NCBI RefSeq assembly: GCF_000832305.1
Contig: NZ_CP010537.1
Span: 2,356,001-2,420,000 of the forward strand
Origin: Cupriavidus basilensis
Lineage (GTDB): Bacteria; Pseudomonadota; Gammaproteobacteria; Burkholderiales; Burkholderiaceae
Direction of reading: 5' to 3'
DNA: 64,000 nucleotides
Translations under genes and position numbers: made by a program
Notes under the pieces: generated by a model
What the model saw: the letters and a program-made list of their open reading frames with translations, nothing else
What the model was told of the DNA's origin: nothing
Database searches by the model: none
In this document: piece by piece, positions 34,093-41,325 of the stretch
How positions within the stretch are numbered: position 1 is the first letter of the stretch
How the letters are laid out: each line of letters starts with the position of its first letter

Positions 34093-35355
34093 TTACAGCG
34101 CGGGCAGGATCTTCCCTGCCACCTCGCCGAAGCCGACGCGGTAGCCATCGCCCTGGCACCAGCCGGCCATGACCACTTCGTCGCCGTCTTCCAGGAAACC
34201 GCGCTTGCTGCCGTCGGCCAGCGTCAAGGGCTCGGCACCGTTACGGGTCAGTTCCAGCAAGCTGCCGTAGGAATCCGGCGTGGTGCCGCTGATGGTGCCG
34301 GAGCCCATCAGGTCGCCCACACGGACATTGCAGCCGGACACGGTGTGGTGCGCCAGTTGCTGGACCATGGTCCAGTACATGGCCTTGAAGTTGGTGCGGC
34401 AGACGGTGGTGGCCTGCGCGGCGCCTTCAGGGCGCAGCGAGACTTCCAGCGCGATGTCATAGGCGTTGCGCTCGGGCTGCTGCAGATACGCCAGCGGCTC
34501 GGGCGATTGCACCGGATTGTCGCGGCGGAATGGCTCGAGCGCGTCCATGGTGACCACCCATGGGGAGATCGAGGTGCCGAAGCCCTTGCTGTTGAACGGG
34601 CCCAGCGGCACATACTCCCACTGCTGGATATCGCGCGCGCTCCAGTCGTTGAGGATCACCATGCCGAACATGTGCCCGGCGGCCGCAGCGGTGCTGACCG
34701 GCTCGCCCAGGGTCGACGGCTTGCCGACGATGAAGGCCATTTCCAGTTCGTAGTCGAGCTTCTGGCAAGCCGTAAAGACCGGGCGCGGCGCGTTCGGCGG
34801 CTTGATCTGCCCCTTCGGGCGGCGCAGCTCCGTGCCGCTCACCACCACCGAGCTGGCGCGGCCGTTGTAGCCGATGGGAATCTCCAGCCAGTTGGGCAGC
34901 AGCGCATTGTCCGGATCGCGGAACATGCGGCCGACGTTGGTGGCGTGCTCGCGCGAGGAGTAGAAATCGGTGTAGCCGGGGATGTCCACCGGCAGGTGCA
35001 AGGTCGCCCAGGCCATCGGCACCAGGGCCTGCTCATGCAGGGCCGACTTGGGATGCAAGGTGGTGTCGTCCGCCGCCAGCATGGACGTCAGGCGCTGGCG
35101 GGTTTCAGTCCATGCCGGCTTGCCGAGCGCGATGAAGGCGTTGAGCGTGGCGCCGCCAAACACGCCTTTGACGCAGGCAGGCAGCAGGCCAGCCTCGTCC
35201 AGCACCGACAGGTCGAGAATGAAGTCGCCGATGGCGACGCCTACGCGCGGGCCCTGCCCGTTCGGGGAAAAGATGCCGTAGGGCAGGTTCTGCAGCGGGA
35301 AATGCGTAACGCCATCATTGGCGGATTCGATCCAACTTTGCTGGACAGTGGTCAT
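34093..35355 (-). CDS. fahA: Fumarylacetoacetase
   Basis: The 420-residue hydrolase splits fumarylacetoacetate into fumarate and acetoacetate, the last step of tyrosine/homogentisate breakdown. The N-terminal SH3-like domain (NLPYGIFSPNGQGPRVGVAIGD) and the FAH core (GYTDFYSSREHATNVGRMFR, ELEMAFIVG, NDWSARDIQQWEY) are intact and full length. The start at 35355 (MTTVQQSW) gives the conserved N-terminus; the longer ORF is cysteine/proline-rich leader. It is 105 bp downstream of hmgA in the same operon. No maleylacetoacetate isomerase gene is present in the window. Confidence 0.95.
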   Translation of the reverse strand: MTTVQQSWIESANDGVTHFPLQNLPYGIFSPNGQGPRVGVAIGDFILDLSVLDEAGLLPACVKGVFGGATLNAFIALGKPAWTETRQRLTSMLAADDTTLHPKSALHEQALVPMAWATLHLPVDIPGYTDFYSSREHATNVGRMFRDPDNALLPNWLEIPIGYNGRASSVVVSGTELRRPKGQIKPPNAPRPVFTACQKLDYELEMAFIVGKPSTLGEPVSTAAAAGHMFGMVILNDWSARDIQQWEYVPLGPFNSKGFGTSISPWVVTMDALEPFRRDNPVQSPEPLAYLQQPERNAYDIALEVSLRPEGAAQATTVCRTNFKAMYWTMVQQLAHHTVSGCNVRVGDLMGSGTISGTTPDSYGSLLELTRNGAEPLTLADGSKRGFLEDGDEVVMAGWCQGDGYRVGFGEVAGKILPAL

Positions 35356-35460
35356 CGGGGGCTCCGGAGGGCAATGACAAGGGTGCCGGCGACATGCGCC
35401 GCGCGGGCACCTTGGATTCATGATGGTTGGCCGGGTGAAGCCGGCCTTGGGACTTGAGGA

Positions 35461-36810
35461 TCAGCGCTCGTTGGGGTTGAAATGCTTCTTCAGGCCCTGC
35501 CAGCACCTGTAGTAGTCGTCCTGCAACTGCGCCGACTCCGCTGCATACGGCGTCGGCCGGATCACGGCCGGTGTCTCGAACATGAACGCCATGGTATCGC
35601 CGATGCGATGCGGCTGCGAGGTATCCGCGGCGGTGGCCTTGGCGAACGTCTCGGCATCCGGGCCGTGGCCGCTCATGCAATTGTGCAGGCTGGCGCCGCC
35701 AGGCGAGAAGCCATCGGCCTTGGCGTCGTAGACACCCTCGATCAGGCCCATGAACTCACTGGCGATGTTGCGGTGGAACCAGGGCGGGCGGAAGGTGTTC
35801 TGCATCGCCAGCCAGCGCGGGCCAAAGATGACGAAATCGATGCTGTCCACGCCCGGGGTGTCGGACGGGCTTTGCAGCACCAGGAAAATCGAGGGGTCCG
35901 GGTGATCGAAGCTGATCGAGCCAATGGTATTGAAGCGGCGCAGGTCGTACTTGTACGGCGCGTAATTGCCATGCCAGGCCACCACATCCAGCGGCGAGTG
36001 CCCGATAGCGGCGCGCCACAGGTTGCCCTGGAACTTCGCCACCAGCTCGAAATCGCCCTCACGATCCTCATACCATGCATGCGGCGTGAGGAAGTCGCGC
36101 GGATTGGCCAGGCCATTGGAGCCGATGACGCCCAGGTCGGGCAGGCGGAACAAGGCACCATAGTTTTCGCAGATATAGCCGCGCGCCTCGCCATCCGGCA
36201 GCTCCACGCGAAAGCGCACGCCGCGCGGGATCACCACAATCTCCTGCGGCTCGACGTCCAGCAGGCCCATCTCGGTCGCCAGGCGCAGCCTGCCCTGCTG
36301 CGGCACGATCAGCATCTCGCCATCGGCGTTGTAGAAGAAGCGATCCGTCATCGACCGGTTGGCCAGGTACAGATGGATCCCGCAACCCGACATGGCCTCC
36401 GGGCCGCCGTTGCCGGCCATGGTGATGATGCCGTCGACAAAGTCGGTGGGCTCCTTGGGCATCGCCGGCGGGCTCCAGCGCATCTGGTTAGGCGATGGCG
36501 GCACTGCATCGAAATGACTGACGATGCGCGACTGCTCGACCCGCGTGAACGGCTCATGCATCGCCGCCGCACGGATGCGATAGCACCAGCTGCGCCGGTT
36601 GTGCGCGCGCGGCGCGGTAAACGCCGTACCGGAAATCTGCTCGGCATACAGGCCATACGGCGCGCGCTGGGGCGAGTTCTGCCCCACCGGCAGCGCACCA
36701 GGCAATGCCTCGGTGGCGAACTCATTGGCAAAACCGGATTGGTAGCCGGGCGTGCCGTGATCGGGCGCCTGCCCTGTCACGTTCACAACATTCAATTGCG
36801 TCTGCGTCAT
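35461..36810 (-). CDS. hmgA: Homogentisate 1,2-dioxygenase
   Basis: The 449-residue iron(II) dioxygenase opens the homogentisate ring to maleylacetoacetate. The family N-terminus ([19 protein letters not shown]) and the metal-ligand region [21 protein letters not shown], then [16 protein letters not shown], are all present. Length is normal. It is the central gene of a three-gene operon with a DUF2783 gene 16 bp upstream and fahA downstream. Confidence 0.97.
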   Translation of the reverse strand: MTQTQLNVVNVTGQAPDHGTPGYQSGFANEFATEALPGALPVGQNSPQRAPYGLYAEQISGTAFTAPRAHNRRSWCYRIRAAAMHEPFTRVEQSRIVSHFDAVPPSPNQMRWSPPAMPKEPTDFVDGIITMAGNGGPEAMSGCGIHLYLANRSMTDRFFYNADGEMLIVPQQGRLRLATEMGLLDVEPQEIVVIPRGVRFRVELPDGEARGYICENYGALFRLPDLGVIGSNGLANPRDFLTPHAWYEDREGDFELVAKFQGNLWRAAIGHSPLDVVAWHGNYAPYKYDLRRFNTIGSISFDHPDPSIFLVLQSPSDTPGVDSIDFVIFGPRWLAMQNTFRPPWFHRNIASEFMGLIEGVYDAKADGFSPGGASLHNCMSGHGPDAETFAKATAADTSQPHRIGDTMAFMFETPAVIRPTPYAAESAQLQDDYYRCWQGLKKHFNPNER

Positions 36811-36826
36811 GTCTTGGGTCTTCCTC

Positions 36827-37054
36827 TTACGCTTGCGCTTGCGATTGCGCTTTCGATGAATCGAGCACGCCCGCGCGGGCTAGCTCCATGGCTTCCTGCA
36901 GAACAGCAAGATCGCCGATGTGGTTGGCCAGCAGCAGGATCAGTTGCGCGTTGGCGGACTGGCTCTGCGCGTCGGTGAGATCGCGATGCATGTCGATCAG
37001 CGCCTCGTAGAAGTCGTCCGGACGGGCAAGGTTGGGTTCGGTACTCAGCGGCAT
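36827..37054 (-). CDS. DUF2783 small protein of the homogentisate operon
   Basis: The 75-residue acidic, helical protein ([20 protein letters not shown], then [23 protein letters not shown]) fits DUF2783, which regularly accompanies hmgA in Burkholderiales. It has no membrane segment. It is the first gene of the operon and may be an accessory or stability factor for the dioxygenase; its function is unknown. The C-terminus ends in a short SQAQA repeat. Confidence 0.8.
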   Translation of the reverse strand: MPLSTEPNLARPDDFYEALIDMHRDLTDAQSQSANAQLILLLANHIGDLAVLQEAMELARAGVLDSSKAQSQAQA

Positions 37055-37582
37055 TGGCTTGTCTCCCTACGCCTCAGGCCACTGCCGCGGCGGGCATGGT
37101 GGCCGAGTGATCACACTGGCGGTGTCTTTCGAACTTTGGATCTTGAATTTCACAATCCGTAATCGATTTACCATATCGTAATCTTACGCTCCGGACGTGT
37201 CAAACCGGTATCTGCCCTTATTTCGCTGCGGACGGCAAAAAACGGTGGGCACTACGTTTGTAGGTTAGGCGCGAAGGACGGGGGGAGACAAAGACATGAC
37301 GCCAGACGGCGAACAAGCGCGGGCAGCCCGAGCAATGTCAGGCGGAGAAGAGAATCACGAAGTGCAGGGAGAAAGCGACAGGCTCGACAGGCAAACGCAT
37401 GACCCGGCCTCGACGCGGGTGCGAGGCCGTCAAAGACAGACGGACGCCGCCAGGCGCGGCATCCGGCCATCCATGCAAAGCAGGCAAAACCCCAACAGCA
37501 GGCACGTGGGGGCGTGCCCGCTGCAGGCATGGCAAGCGCACGCCAGTCCGGCCGCAGACCCGGCCGGAACCAGCGCGAGTGC
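37055..37582. promoter_or_regulatory. Promoter region of the homogentisate operon with direct repeats
   Basis: No gene is visible in these 528 bp. An AT-rich segment about 100 bp before the DUF2783 start has two exact copies of CGTAATC (37158-37164 and 37177-37183), 19 bp apart start to start, which is close to two helical turns. This is a likely activator or repressor site. The rest (37250-37580) is GC-rich and featureless. Confidence 0.55.
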
Positions 37583-37975
37583 TCAGGCTGGCTTGTGACC
37601 TTCGCCCGGGCTCGACGCGAAGCCTGTGCTGACCGGGGTGGCCGGTGCAGGGCTTACGGCAGTGGGCGTTGCGGCAGGCGCCTGCCCGGCCATCGAAGCG
37701 GCCGTGACGCCGCCATTGCGGCTGGCAATAAACGCGTTGACGTCGGCAGCAAGATGCTGGGGTGCCAGCACCACTTCCAGGCCAAGCGCCTCGCAAGCCG
37801 CTAGGAAAGTCGACATGCGGGGGTCGGCCTGACCCGATTCTGCCCGCAAGTAAGCTTCCCGGGAGATCCCGGCCTTACGGGCGACGTCTTCCTGCTTGAG
37901 CTTTCGCGCTCGGCGCAACGCCCGCAGTTGCCGGAACGGTTCGCTAGCGCCTCTAGGCACGGCTGTACTGTTCAT
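37583..37975 (-). CDS. XRE-family helix-turn-helix protein
   Basis: The 130-residue protein has an N-terminal Cro/C1-type DNA-binding domain (LRALRRARKLKQEDVARKAG, ISREAYLRAESGQADPRMST) over residues 16-75. A low-complexity Ala/Pro/Thr tail (QAPAATPTAVSPAPATPVST) follows, with no recognisable ligand domain. It stands alone between the homogentisate operon and the TetR gene. Targets are unknown. Confidence 0.8.
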   Translation of the reverse strand: MNSTAVPRGASEPFRQLRALRRARKLKQEDVARKAGISREAYLRAESGQADPRMSTFLAACEALGLEVVLAPQHLAADVNAFIASRNGGVTAASMAGQAPAATPTAVSPAPATPVSTGFASSPGEGHKPA

Positions 37976-38206
37976 GTCGGTCTCCAGTCACCAGTGAAAA
38001 AAAAGTGCGCGGACGTGCATTCGAGTATAGAGCACGCAAAGCGTTCCGTATGTAATCAGGGCAACACTTTGTGCAGATTTCTTGTTGGCACCCTGCACAG
38101 GCTAATCCTAGTCTGTCAATAGGTCCGATACAGCACAATTATCTGCCTCCGTGGTGACATAACGGGCGGCGGTGAAATAGGTTGACGAAACTGCACAAGC
38201 GCGAGA

Positions 38207-38234
38207 TTGACAATACGACCGGTCGTGCTATTCT
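38207..38234 (+). promoter_or_regulatory. tetR promoter with embedded TetR operator
   Basis: TTGACA (38207-38212) and TATTCT (38229-38234) are 16 bp apart and form a strong sigma-70 promoter. The perfect palindrome ACGACCGGTCGT (38215-38226) fills the spacer, an ideal place for autorepression. The predicted transcription start is at or within a base or two of the tetR ATG (38241), so the mRNA would be leaderless. Confidence 0.75.
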
Positions 38235-38240
38235 TTCGCG

Positions 38241-38849
38241 ATGCAGAAAGGACAACTTACCCGCGCAGCCATCATCGAGCAGGCCCTGGACACGGCCGCC
38301 CAGGTCGGGTTCGAGCAATTGTCGCTAGCCACATTGGCCGCCGACACCAGCATGTCCAAGAGCGGGCTTTACGCGCATTTCAAGTCCAAGGAAGCCTTGC
38401 AGCAGGCAGTTCTGGCGCTCGCCCTGGAGCGCTTTTCGGACATCGTCATCAGGCCGGCCATGCGCCTGCCGCGCGGCACGCGCCGGGTGCAAGCCCTCTT
38501 CGAAGGGTACATGCTCTGGCTCGGTGGGTCGGTCAACAAGGGCCGCTGCCTGTTCATGGCGCTAGGCCAGGAATACCGCGACCGCCCCGGTGCCGTCAGG
38601 GATCAGGTAGTGGAGTCGCTGAAAGACTGGCACAGCCTCATCGCCAGGGCCGTGACCGACGCGATCGAGGAAGGCGATCTTTCTCCGGCACAGGACGCGC
38701 GGCAGTTCGCCTTCGAGATGGTCGGCATCGGCATGTCCTTTCAACAGTCTTACAAGCTACTGGGCCGTGAAGACACCGAGACCATGGCCCGCCGGGCGTT
38801 CGAGTCGCTGCTCCGCCGCGCCGAGCTTGCGCAACCCGCGCGCAAGTAG
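38241..38849 (+). CDS. TetR/AcrR-family repressor
   Basis: The 202-residue regulator has an N-terminal helix-turn-helix (TRAAIIEQALDTAAQVGFEQLS, LAADTSMSKSGLYAHFKSKEAL) and a TetR_C-type ligand domain. It likely represses itself and the alpha/beta hydrolase gene downstream, since closely related operator sequences precede both. No ribosome site precedes the ATG, in line with a leaderless transcript. The ligand is unknown. Confidence 0.9.
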   Translation: MQKGQLTRAAIIEQALDTAAQVGFEQLSLATLAADTSMSKSGLYAHFKSKEALQQAVLALALERFSDIVIRPAMRLPRGTRRVQALFEGYMLWLGGSVNKGRCLFMALGQEYRDRPGAVRDQVVESLKDWHSLIARAVTDAIEEGDLSPAQDARQFAFEMVGIGMSFQQSYKLLGREDTETMARRAFESLLRRAELAQPARK

Positions 38850-38945
38850 CCAAGGGCGCGCAGACACTTGCGCGAGACGCCTTGCGCGAGACAGACCGGG
38901 ATGAAATTCGAGACGGCAGGATGTCGTCTTTTTTTGAAATAAAAA

Positions 38946-38963
38946 AATAGCACGACTGGTCGG
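38946..38963 (+). promoter_or_regulatory. Second TetR operator, upstream of the hydrolase gene
   Basis: AATAGCACGACTGGTCGG matches the reverse complement of the tetR operator region (38215-38232) at 16 of 18 positions, with the core CGACTGGTCG against CGACCGGTCG. It lies 75 bp before the hydrolase start, in a T/A-rich stretch that begins TTTTTTTGAAAT. Confidence 0.72.
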
Positions 38964-39037
38964 TCTTACGGAGGGGTATCACCCCACTCCAATGACCCGG
39001 CCCGGAATGCCAGAAGGCTTCGCTGGAGGTGACCACC

Positions 39038-40009
39038 GTGACGCAAGCGATTTACTCATCGACCAAGAACCGCCAGGCAGCGCCAAGAACCAAGGCGCCA
39101 GTACGCTTGGGGCGCCTTGGCTGGCAATTGGCCGAGCTGCTTTATCCGGCCGGCGTAGCGCGCGCGCTCGAGCACGCATGGTTCCGCCCTCCCCATGGCA
39201 ATGGCCCGGATGGCGCAGGCCGCGAACTGCTTGACCGTGCGCGCGCAGACTGGGCGCTCGTGACCGGCCAGGGAGCGAGCCGGCGTGTGCGCGTTTATCG
39301 ATGGGGCAACACCGGGCCGACCGTCTTGCTGGCCCACGGCTGGGGTGGCCATGCCGCCCAGTGGCAGCCGCTGGTTGCGCCGCTGCTGGCGGCTGGCATG
39401 CGCGTGGTCGCCTTTGACGCGCTATCGCACGGCGGCTCCGACGCGGGTGCGCGCGGCGCGGGCCAGACTTCTGTTGTGGAAATGTCACATTCGCTGTTGG
39501 CCACGGCGTGGCACGCCGGCCCGATCCACGCAGTGATAGCGCATTCGCTCGGCAGCGCCGCGCTGGCGCTGGCCGTGCGCGAAGGCTTGCACCTGCAGGC
39601 TGCCGTAATGATCGGCCCGCCGGCCGACATGCACACTGCCGCCTCGGCATTGGCCTGGCGGCTCGGCATTGGCCCCGGCGTACTGGCCCGCATGCAGCGC
39701 AACAGCGAGCGCTGGTTGGGCATGCCGTGGTCTGCGTTCAACGTCCCGGCCATCGGGCGCGCCCGCCCGGTGCCGCCCACGCTGGTGATCCACGACCGGC
39801 AGGACAAGGAAGTGGGCTGGGAAAGCGGCGCGGCCATTGCCGGTGCATGGCCTGGCGCGCAGTTGATGGCCACGGACGGACTGGGCCATCGCCGTGTCCT
39901 GCACGACGCGCAGGTCATCGCGCGGGCGGTATCGTTCATCCACGGCGCCGCGAACGCGCCCGGGCTTGCCGAGGCAACTCGCAGGATGCAAGCCCAGGCC
40001 GATGCCTGA
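39038..40009 (+). CDS. Alpha/beta hydrolase
   Basis: The 323-residue hydrolase has an oxyanion-hole motif VLLAHGWGGHAAQW, a nucleophile elbow AHSLGSAAL (serine), an acid in VIHDRQDKEVGW and a catalytic histidine in GLGHRRVLHD. The GTG at 39038 is favoured because a near-perfect GGAGGTGA ribosome site ends 6 bases before it; the GTG at 39029 lies inside that site. It is probably an esterase or lipase-like enzyme under control of the TetR protein encoded upstream. The substrate is unknown. Confidence 0.82.
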   Translation: MTQAIYSSTKNRQAAPRTKAPVRLGRLGWQLAELLYPAGVARALEHAWFRPPHGNGPDGAGRELLDRARADWALVTGQGASRRVRVYRWGNTGPTVLLAHGWGGHAAQWQPLVAPLLAAGMRVVAFDALSHGGSDAGARGAGQTSVVEMSHSLLATAWHAGPIHAVIAHSLGSAALALAVREGLHLQAAVMIGPPADMHTAASALAWRLGIGPGVLARMQRNSERWLGMPWSAFNVPAIGRARPVPPTLVIHDRQDKEVGWESGAAIAGAWPGAQLMATDGLGHRRVLHDAQVIARAVSFIHGAANAPGLAEATRRMQAQADA

Positions 40010-40035
40010 CTGACTCCCAAACCCTGCTTGCGGCA

Positions 40036-40063
40036 GCGATTTTGGGGCATGCCCCAAAATCGC
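40036..40063. repeat. 28-bp perfect palindrome
   Basis: The half-site GCGATTTTGGGGCA is followed directly by its exact inverse complement, with no loop. It lies between the convergent hydrolase and reductase genes. There is no T tract directly after it, so it is not a classical terminator. It could be a protein site or a cruciform-forming repeat of the genome. Confidence 0.85.
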
Positions 40064-40177
40064 CGCTGGCGGTTTGGGTCCGGTCTTGGCGGTTAATTGC
40101 CGATTCAAACAAAAAAGGAAGGCCGGCAGGCACCTCACCCACCGGCCTCCTCCCTGGCGGCGCGTCATACTCCTGCG

Positions 40178-41194
40178 TCAGAACCCTTCCAGCACCAGCT
40201 TGCCGATGGTCCGCCCGCTCTCCAGCATGGCATGGGCGCGGCGCAGGTTGGCCGCGTCGATCCGCCCGAGGTTCTCGCCCAGCGTGGTCCGCAGCCGGCC
40301 GGCATCGACCAGCCGTGCCACCTCGTTGAGCAAGAGATACTGCTCGATCATGTCCGGCGTGCCAAACATCGAGCGGGTGAACATGAACTCCCACACAAAG
40401 GTGGCGCTCTTGCTCTTCAGGTCGCCCACGGCCAGCGGGCCGCTGTTCTCCACGATCGAGCAGATCTTGCCTTGCGGCGCAATCACGGTCGCCATGGCAG
40501 CAAAGTGGCGGTCCGTGTCGTTAAAGCACAGGATGTAGTCGACCTCGGCAAACCCGAGCTTGCGCAACTGGGCCGGCATGTCGCCACGGTGATCGATGGT
40601 GTGGTCAGCGCCCAGATCGCGGCACCAGGCAGCCGACTCCGGCCGCGACGCGGTGGCGATGACCGTCAACCCCGCCAGCGTCTTGGCTAGTTGAATGCCG
40701 ATGGAGCCCACGCCCCCTGCCCCGCCGATGACCAGCACGCTGCGCCCGGCATGCTCGCCCTGCGGCGAGACGCCCAGGCGATCAAACAAGGCTTCCCACG
40801 CCGTAATAGCGGTCAGCGGCAACGCTGCGGCCTGGGCAAAGTCGAGCAATGCAGGCTTATGGCCGACGATGCGCTCATCCACCAGGTGAAACTCGCTATT
40901 GGCGCCAGGCCGGGTAATGCTGCCAGCGTAGAAGACCGGGTCGCCCACCTTGAACAGGGTGACATCCGGGCCCACCGCGGCCACTGTGCCTGCCGCATCC
41001 CATCCGAGCACGCGCGTGGCGGGCTCGACCTTGTCCTTGGGCGCGCGGACCTTGGCATCCACGGGATTGACCGAGATGGCCGCCACCTTGACCAGCAGGT
41101 CGCGGCCTTCGGGCACGGGGGTGGCGATGTCCACGTCGACCAGGGATTGCGGGTCGTCGATCGGCAGGTAACGGGTCAGGCCAACGGCTTTCAT
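40178..41194 (-). CDS. Zinc-binding alcohol dehydrogenase family / quinone oxidoreductase-like protein
   Basis: The 338-residue medium-chain reductase has a GroES-like N-domain (VKVAAISVNPVDAKVRAP, LGWDAAGTVAAVG) and an NADPH-binding motif VLVIGGAGGVGSIGIQLAK. The structural zinc cysteines are absent, as in quinone oxidoreductase relatives. The start at 41194 is at MKAVGLTRYL, and the upstream ORF extension is spurious. It is probably a general carbonyl or enone reductase. It lies downstream of fdwA on the same strand with 130 bp between. Confidence 0.88.
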   Translation of the reverse strand: MKAVGLTRYLPIDDPQSLVDVDIATPVPEGRDLLVKVAAISVNPVDAKVRAPKDKVEPATRVLGWDAAGTVAAVGPDVTLFKVGDPVFYAGSITRPGANSEFHLVDERIVGHKPALLDFAQAAALPLTAITAWEALFDRLGVSPQGEHAGRSVLVIGGAGGVGSIGIQLAKTLAGLTVIATASRPESAAWCRDLGADHTIDHRGDMPAQLRKLGFAEVDYILCFNDTDRHFAAMATVIAPQGKICSIVENSGPLAVGDLKSKSATFVWEFMFTRSMFGTPDMIEQYLLLNEVARLVDAGRLRTTLGENLGRIDAANLRRAHAMLESGRTIGKLVLEGF

Positions 41195-41283
41195 TGCGGG
41201 TTCCATCAGGTCAATCAAGCAGGTTCTGCGGCGCGGGATTGCGCCATGGCCACAGCGTATCCCCCTTGCCGCGCATTGATTAG

Positions 41284-41325
41284 CCGGAAAATCCAACAAT
41301 CAATTTCCCGATTTTCCGGAAAATC
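41284..41325. repeat. Inverted and direct repeats overlapping the fdwA stop codon
   Basis: CCGGAAAATC occurs at 41284-41293 and 41316-41325. GATTTTCC/GGAAAATC forms a 16-bp perfect palindrome at 41310-41325, touching the fdwA stop. It may act as a stem-loop after fdwA or as an operator for the reductase gene that begins at 41194. Confidence 0.7.
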
